DNA of 64,000 nt. Origin: Gnomoniopsis sp. IMI 355080 (taxonomy: Eukaryota; Ascomycota; Sordariomycetes; Diaporthales; Gnomoniaceae). Shown here one piece after another: positions 57,145-64,000 of this stretch. Positions within the stretch are counted from its first letter, which is position 1. The number at the start of each line of letters is the position of its first letter. The stretch covers positions 62,001-126,000 of the forward strand of contig JAPEVC010000028.1 of NCBI GenBank assembly GCA_027946555.1, given 5' to 3'. The position numbers and the translations under genes are program-made. A model generated the notes under the pieces. That model had not been told where the DNA came from. It did no database searches and saw only the letters and a program-made list of their open reading frames with translations.

Positions 57145-60100
57145 CTAGCTTACAATACGATTTATCAGATCCCTAATTCTGTAAGCATGCTCTTTGTGCT
57201 ATTATCGCGTTAGTATTCTCAGTCCCTTCAATCGTGGGAGGAGTCAGTGCTCGTTGGGAATAGCTTACCATCATATTAAAGTGATTTGCCCCTGCAGACC
57301 GCTCCAACACGAAGCTGCTGCCCGGGATGAGTCTCTCCCATCCGTCCGGGCCAAAATCCTTGCGTGCCTGGAGCAGGAAATGTTCCCTGCCCTTGAGGGA
57401 GTCTGGGGCGCCGGCGGCCTGCATAACAGTCTCAGTAGCCCACAAGATGCCCACTCTCGGCGGCTCGGCCGTTCTGAGCGGCATTGGTCGATACCCCAGC
57501 ATCGTCTGCGTCGTGCGGATAAAATGCGGCACCAAACATGCGGGCGGCTCGTCCAGCCCATACAAGCCCATCTCGCCGACATGCGCATAGAACTCTGCGG
57601 GCAGGTGGTCGATGCGCTCCGGGGTAGGCGCGTCGATAATTACCAGGCTGGCTACCACGTGTCCGCGCGACACGAGCACCACCGCGCACGCGAACGCGAA
57701 CGCGCCGCCGCATGACCACCCGCCCAGGTGGAATGGACCGCTGGGCTGTCGGCGGAGGATCTCAGCTGTAAAGGCGTCGACCAGGCTGTCGGGGCCGCAG
57801 AACATGTTCTGTGGGTCGCGGACGTAGGGGCAGTTCAGGCCGACAAGGGCGATGTTGGCATTGACCCGGGGGATGTTGGTGTAGGCCGAGGCCGAGCCGC
57901 TGCCGTCGGGGAGCAGGAACAGAGTCCGCGTCGTTGCTGCGCCGTACGGGACGCCCTGGAGGATAACCGATGTGGCAGGCCGACAGGGAGACGCTTCGCT
58001 TGAGGGGGTGGTGATGCTGGCCGAGCCGTCGCTTGAGGATATGCCATCACTGCTGCTGCGCGTGATGGAATCGGCTCCACCGGACTGCGCTGCCACAAAC
58101 GTTTTCAAGTCCGCTACTGTCGGGCAGGTGTCAAATAGTGAGAACTCGGCGTCAAGATCCAGGCCCAGCTCCTCGCGCAAGCGGCTAGCGATGACCATAG
58201 AGAGTAGCGAGTCGACGCCAATGTCGGCGAAGTTGGTGTCGTCCGTCAGCTCAACGCTGGCGACTCCACTTTCTTCGCAGATTATGGCCAAGGCTGCGGA
58301 GACCAAGGCGCTGTTTGCGTGCCTGGCCTCCGCTATCCCTAAAAAAGAGTCGGATTCGGCGTTGTTGTACTTGACGGTGGTGGTGAGTTGTTCAGCCCGT
58401 GGGCTGGAGAGATTGGATGATACTCCGCTCATCGTGGCCGATCCCCCTTCGGCATCTGCCTCTTCGTGCACCACAACCCATGATTTCTGTTGAGTTGGCG
58501 CTGTAGACTCACTACTAGCGACATCGGCGCATTTGTCTGCACTCTGGCCCTCTGCAGGGGACGGCTGGCATGCGCCTGATGCCTCTATAGCTGGCACCGG
58601 ATAGTAACCTTCTGCACTGGGTGCAGGCACAGCCTCCATCTCCTCTTCAACTGGAGAGCGCGTTGTGTCCTGTATGGCGGCCGCGGTCACTTTGACCACG
58701 AACTCCCGCATCAGCTTGACCGTAGCACAGTCAACGAAAAGGTTGAACTCAGGGTCCAACGAGAGCATGAGTTCTTCGCGGAATCGGCTGACTATAACCA
58801 TGGACAGCAAAGAGTCGACACCAATGTCGGCGAAATTGGTATCGTCTGTCAGCTCTTCAAGCGAGATACCGCTTTCTTCAGCCACAATACGAAGGGCGTC
58901 GTCGACCGTCTTGTGCGTGAGTGGATCAGCTGAGGCTGCTGGTAGCTCTCTAGTGGCCTGGGTTGACGTCTGAGATGCAGTGGGCTGCGAGACGGCAATT
59001 CGTTGTGAGAAAGGCCCCTTCGGCTTCTCTTGAAGAATCACATCCTCCGGAGCAGTCGTGGCTACATGAACTGTCACAGGCGGTAGGCTGGTCTTGGTCG
59101 GCACCGTAGAGAGTCCACGAGCGGGCCCAGGCTGTGCTGGAAGCCCGCTCGCCTTCTGGCGACGGCTGACAATCGTCTCCATGACGGCCTTGTGCGTTTT
59201 CTTGGAAACTTTACGGAACTTGACGCCCTTCATGAATGCAACGACGTCTGTGCCATCAAACACAATGGTATCGCCAGAGTAGAATTCGTCGCCTTCGGGT
59301 GCCATGTGGGCGAAGAGCTGGTAGACAGCATCGCGACGGAACGCCCGGAAGACTTGCAACGACGCCCAGCCGTGCGTGATGAATACTTCGTTGTTGAGAT
59401 CCAGCGCCTTTTGCGCGTTCACGCAGAATCCTCCTATCTGGGTAATGGCGTCAATGTGGCCCGGGTGGGCAGCAAACGTGCCCAGCGAGGAAACGGTGGA
59501 AAGGTTGATGGTGCAAGAGGCCTCCAAGGCGGCGTCGTCGAGGATCATGTCGTCAAGAAGCTTATAGTCGGGAGCGAAATGGGCCACGGAATCCATAAGC
59601 CGGTACCCGCTGGCCCTGTTATATTTGAGAATCTCGCCATGTTCGGCGCCGGTCAGGAGACGTTGCATCTTGGGCCGCAGTTCTCGAGCCAGGCCATCGA
59701 TCTGCGCTGGCGTCGGCCGCGGAACAAAGTCAAGGGTGCACCAGCCGTGCAGAGAGGTTTCGCGGCCGGTCTTGTTCACGCTGTAAAACCTGCACTTGGA
59801 AGTGCCCGGCGTGTACGGCTCGCCCACAGCCCATTTCACTTGCATCTCGACCCGTACCGGCTGGGAGCCCTTGCCAGTGGGTATAAGCACCTTGTGGGCC
59901 ACCATGTCGCCCACATCTAGGACGATAGCGGCACGCTTCTCCACGGGCACCAGGGAGTTGGTAAGGTAATTGCCCAGGACCAGGGCCATGTCCGCGAAGA
60001 CCGATGGGGTGGTGAACGGCACGTTGTTTACTATGTGGCCCCCGGCCACGCTGGTTGCATCCTCGCGGGTCAGGTCCATCTCGTATACCAAGGTAGCTCC

Positions 60101-63100
60101 ACCCTCGTGCACATCCTCCCTGATCATTTTCTGCACCGTAGTCGTCTTTGGCTTCGTGGATGGAAGGCTAGGGATGGAAAGCAAAGCCGGCTGCTGTGGA
60201 TCTACAGCTATCTTCGCATCTGCCGGATCCCTTGCCCCCATGCTGACGGTCTTGTCCAGGTCCGGATTGTTGAAGAAGGGTTTGTAGATGCACCAGTCAT
60301 TTTCATACTTGATCCAGTATTCCTTTAGATCCCAGGCGTAGGCAGGAAGCTCCAGGACGCGGTGGGCGGCTGGGAAAGGCTCATGGTAGACAGTCCAATC
60401 CACGGGTTGGCCACGGCGATAGAGTGTAGCGAGCATCTTGGTGAGGTTGCCCCAGACATCTCTCTCTCGTTGAAGTACAGGGAGGGCCGTCACTCTAGTC
60501 CCCAGGGTGGCTTGTATCATATTACACACGGCGGGCTGTGGCCCGACTTCAACGGTGAATGTGTTGCCATCGCCAAGAACACCAGCTGTCGTTGCGGCCT
60601 GTAGAGCCCCCGACATGTTGACAGCCTCGCGGCAGTGTCGCGCTAGGTATTGCGCGCTGAAGACTCCGGCATCTGCGCAGACCTCGGCGGTGAGAGGACA
60701 GATGACCGGAATTCTCGGCTTCATGAACGTTACTGATAGCGCCGTCCCAATGAAGGGCACGAGGATCGGCTCCACCTGGCTGGAGTGGAAGGCAAAAGGC
60801 GTCTTAACAATGCTGTTCCTAATGCCATGCTTCCCAATCAGAGCCGCTGCGACGTGCATCTGCTCGATCTCGCCACTGATCACTGTATCTGCAGGACTGT
60901 TGATGCAGGCGATCTCATAGCGGAGCCCGTCTCCCTGGCCGAGCAGCTCTTGAAGCTGGTGTACAGGCATCTTGACAGCAAGCATGGCGTGGGACCCGCG
61001 CGTGCAGTTTTCCTGCAGAAGCATCGCCCGTGTCCCGACGAGGTAGAGAGTATCTGTCGCACTTAGTACTCCGGCGACATACAGCGCGGCGTACTCCCCT
61101 AGGCTGTGACCGACCACCGTAGAGGGTTCCAATCCTAGAAGGCGCAGATAGTTTGCAAGGGCCATCTGCAGTGCTGTTGTGGCCAGCTGAATTACCACGG
61201 GGGGCAGCCGGTTGACATCGCCTTGGCCGTTGGTGATGATCTCCATGAAAGATAAGAAGCCCAGAGCCTTGCACAGCCGGTCTAAGGATTCGATTTCGGT
61301 CTTGAAGGTCGGAACGGCCTCAAAGAGCTGCTTTCCCATGCCGAAATAATGGGAGCCTTGTCCCGTGAAGGCAAACACAATTCTAGGCTTGGCTTTGGCC
61401 CGGGTCGATCCATCGTTAGCCTCGAGAGCGGCCTCCAGTGCCTTGACGATGCTGGCGGTGGTGTTTCCCGTAACTGCGACCCGGTGCACATGGTGTCTTT
61501 TACGAGCTGTTGTTGTCCAGGAAAGCTGAGGCAAGTTTATAGGAACTTGTGAATGGGACAGATGCTCAATAAGTCGTTGGATGTTGTTCTTCAGCGACAC
61601 GGCTACGTCTCCCGAGACGGTGACGATGTGGCTAGACCGAGGATCTTGGTCGACACTCTCGCCCTTGACTGGTGCATCCTCCAGTATGAGCGCAGTGTTG
61701 CCACCAGCAGCACTGAAGTTGTTAATCAAGCACCGGCGCGGTGTATCTCCCCGCTCCCAAGGCGTCGGCTTATAAGCTATGTGCACGTTTCGGGCTTCGA
61801 GATCCGGGAACGTCCTATTGATCTTGCTGCCGGGTTTAATGCCACAGTGAGGCGGCACCAGGTCGTGTTTCATCATGAGCATGACTTTGATCAGACTAGT
61901 AACCCCGGACACTCCCTCCCCGTGCCCAATGTTTGCTTTGACTGTGCCGACGTGGAGAGGTCTCTCTTCAGGCCGGAAGGTCTCGCTCGGAGCAAAGACA
62001 TCAAGGACCGATTGCATCTCGACAGCATCGCCGACTTGCGTGCCGGTGCCATGCATCTCAACATAGCTCAAATCGAGTGGGTCGAGCTTCGCCTGGCGCA
62101 ATACTTCCTTCATGTTTTCAGCCTGTGCTCCTTGATGAGGTCTGGTTATGGAGTCCGACATGGCAGAGTGGTTCGTTGCCGCACCCAGGATTACACCCAG
62201 AATAGGGTCGTTGTCGGCCAAAGCGTCGTCTAGGCGCTTGATAATAACGGTACCAACACCCTCCGCGCGACAGTACCCATCGGCTTTGTCGTCGAAGGGC
62301 TTGCAATTGCCCGTTCGCGACAAAAAGAAGCCCTTATCCAGACCAGTGTGACCATCGGGGTTGATGAGCATATTGGTACCGCCAGCCACGGCCGTATCGC
62401 AGTCGCCTCGCCACAAAGAGTTGCAAGCTAGGTGTACGGCGGCCAAGCTCGATGAGCAAGCTGTATCGTTGGTATAACTCGGGCCGCAAAATTCGAAGCA
62501 GAAGTTGATTCGACCAGGAATAAACCCACGATTACCCCCCGTAATGAAATAGGTGTCTATAAATTGCCCACTGTTACACTCGAGGTAATCGTTACTGGTT
62601 ACTCCGTGGAAGACTCCCACGCGATCCTTCCCACTAGATGGCGTCTGGTCAGCGACAAATCCAGCACTCTCGAGGGCCTCGTAAGTCGTCATGAGAGCCA
62701 TTCTTTGCGCAGGGTCCATCTGAGGTGCTTCCTTTGGGGAGATGCTGAAAAACCTGGGATCAAACTGGTCGGCGTAATCCAGCCAGCAGCCCCATTTGCA
62801 ACCTGCAAGGTTGTGGCCCTTCCCATCGGTTGTGACATGTGTTTTCCAGTTCCATCGCTTAGCGGGGACTTCTTTGACGACGTCCAGTCCCTTGTACAAA
62901 AGCTCCCAGAAAGTTTCAGGGCTTGGGGCCTCTGGGAACCGTCCAGACATGCCCACAATGGCCAGCTTCGCCTTTCCCTTTGGCGTGGAGAGGAGTGGTG
63001 TGGTGGGGTTCGAATTGATGTTGCGGACAGTGGCCGTTCCCGCGATCTTCTCCAAGGCAGTCTCCAGCGCACGGCTTACTTTTGCCAGGACCTGTGTGAC

Positions 63101-64000
63101 AATGATGCAGGAGGAGCGCCGAGACTCTAACACCGAGGGAAGATATTCCGCGACCTTGTCCAGCCGGATGGGTCCGAGTATACAGTCGTTGACGGCTACA
63201 CGGAGAACAGTAGCGAAGTTTGGTCCCCAGATGTTTCTTCCAGTTCCACCCGAGACCAATGGGAAGTGACCAGTGAACTGGGCCCACTGCTTCCCCAACG
63301 TGGTTTCCATGATGACATCGACATCCGCTTCCGAGAATAGTTTGGGGTTGTGCGCGGGAAGGAAGATAGGGATTGGCTTGATCTTCAGGGCAGTGTTTGC
63401 CTTCATCAGCCGAGCCAGGACTGAGGGAGTAGCAGAGACCGTTATTGCGCTGCCAGCAGTGGCTGCGATCCATGGTCTCATTACCTCGGGGAGATCCTGG
63501 TGCGATTGTCAGTATTCAACCTGTCTACCGGGGATTATGTGCGCGTCTTTTCGCGGCTCACATTTTGAGCGTTGAACTGCGTCAAGGTTTCAACAACGGC
63601 AGCCTCATCTGTGTTCACGAGGATCGCAGACCATTCGCGCGTCTTATCAAATTCGGACAGGGAGAGGCGATCTTTGAGGTCATTCGCGAGAAGACCCAGC
63701 CTTAGTGCAACCTGCACGGTATGTAAAGCAACAGGAAGGAGCTGTGACAACGAGGAGGCACAGCTGATGGCAGCTGCTGCCAAGGAGCCTGTGCATAATC
63801 CTACAATGTAAGTGTCCTTGGGCGATGGGTAGATCCGAGCGGGCTCTTCGTAATGACTGATTATTGAGCACGAGTTAGGTCCAAATCAAAGATGAGTGGC
63901 TCCAAGATGAAGTGAATACCTGATGAATGAAGCCAATTGCGTTAAGCAGTGCAGTGCAACTTGAAAAGCACTCGTTAGAGATCCTTCGCTGTACTTATGC
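57145..64000 (-). CDS. Non-reducing polyketide synthase, SAT-KS-AT-PT-ACP-ACP-TE, 5' truncated by window edge
   Basis: Four visible exons on the minus strand (64000-63920, 63856-63562, 63496-57269, 57198-57145; introns 63, 65 and 70 bases) give about 2218 residues; only the first few dozen are outside the window. Domains: SAT with catalytic cysteine in YIVGLCTGSLA (about 63790); KS with TACSSS cysteine (about 62455); AT with GHSLGEY (about 61100); PT with histidine in GGHIVNNVPF and aspartate in HPGHIDAI; two tandem carrier proteins, each with GVDSLLSM (about 58810 and 58210); and a Claisen-cyclase-type thioesterase with GWSCGG serine (about 57715). The splice at 57268 completes the thioesterase end (NHFNMM then HKEHAYRIRDL). 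No KR, DH, ER or methyltransferase is present. The product should be an aromatic polyketide assembled from malonyl-CoA, cyclised by PT and released by TE. All key residues are intact. The product class is not decidable here. Confidence 0.95.

Noticed and set aside
61553..62233. Plus-strand frame of 226 codons
   Set aside because: It lies entirely antisense within the KS domain of the polyketide synthase and shows no domain.

Overview
The window looks like nuclear DNA of a filamentous ascomycete (Pezizomycotina, most likely a Sordariomycete; the class is an inference). Most genes are broken by short GT-AG introns of 49-183 bases. The families are typical of these fungi: a non-reducing polyketide synthase, an adenylation-thiolation-reductase enzyme, a SesB/NACHT NOD-like protein, a secreted pectin lyase and a cysteine-rich secreted protein. 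Spacers are long and carry a recurring TACCTAGGTA palindrome. All exon joins below were derived by reading splice sites by eye, and every joined frame was checked to be a multiple of three. No tRNA, rRNA, CRISPR array or intact transposon was recognised.

Layout. 1-2 kb: 3' end of a CYP504-like P450 and a Ych1/Ibp1-type rhodanese phosphatase. 2-6.9 kb: a spacer with no supported gene. 6.9-9.8 kb: a 925-residue protein of unknown function with an N-terminal zinc-finger-like motif. 10.9-22.4 kb: an assimilation or specialised-metabolism block, made of an ACS-type MFS transporter divergent from an A-T-R carboxylate reductase, then an LLM-type flavin monooxygenase divergent from a DUR3-like urea/solute symporter. 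23.5-23.9 kb: a small two-exon gene. 27.6-31.8 kb: two secreted carbohydrate-active proteins, a pectin lyase and an aldose 1-epimerase.

32.7-35.3 kb: two convergent SDR oxidoreductases. 36.7-37.9 kb: a Pom33/TMEM33 membrane protein with a 16-base exon. 40.6-41.2 kb: a three-exon secreted cysteine-rich protein. 42.4-43.8 kb: a zinc alcohol dehydrogenase. 44.2-45.1 kb: a V-ATPase proteolipid (subunit c family) with a 13-base exon. 46.5-50.7 kb: a SesB-NACHT NLR of 1361 residues. 51.3-53.1 kb: a disordered protein. 54.2-55.2 kb: an HD-domain 5'-deoxynucleotidase-like protein. 56.4-56.8 kb: a frameshifted membrane-protein relic. 57.1 kb to the right edge: a SAT-KS-AT-PT-ACP-ACP-TE polyketide synthase that runs out of the window.

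How the genes may work together. The two divergent pairs between 10.9 and 22.4 kb combine two importers, a flavin monooxygenase and a carboxylic acid reductase, and an inverted GATA pair lies upstream of the DUR3-like gene; coordinated nitrogen-responsive uptake and conversion is a reasonable inference. Pectin lyase, epimerase and the small secreted protein suggest contact with plant material. The polyketide synthase has no recognisable tailoring gene on the visible side, so its cluster, if any, must extend to the right.
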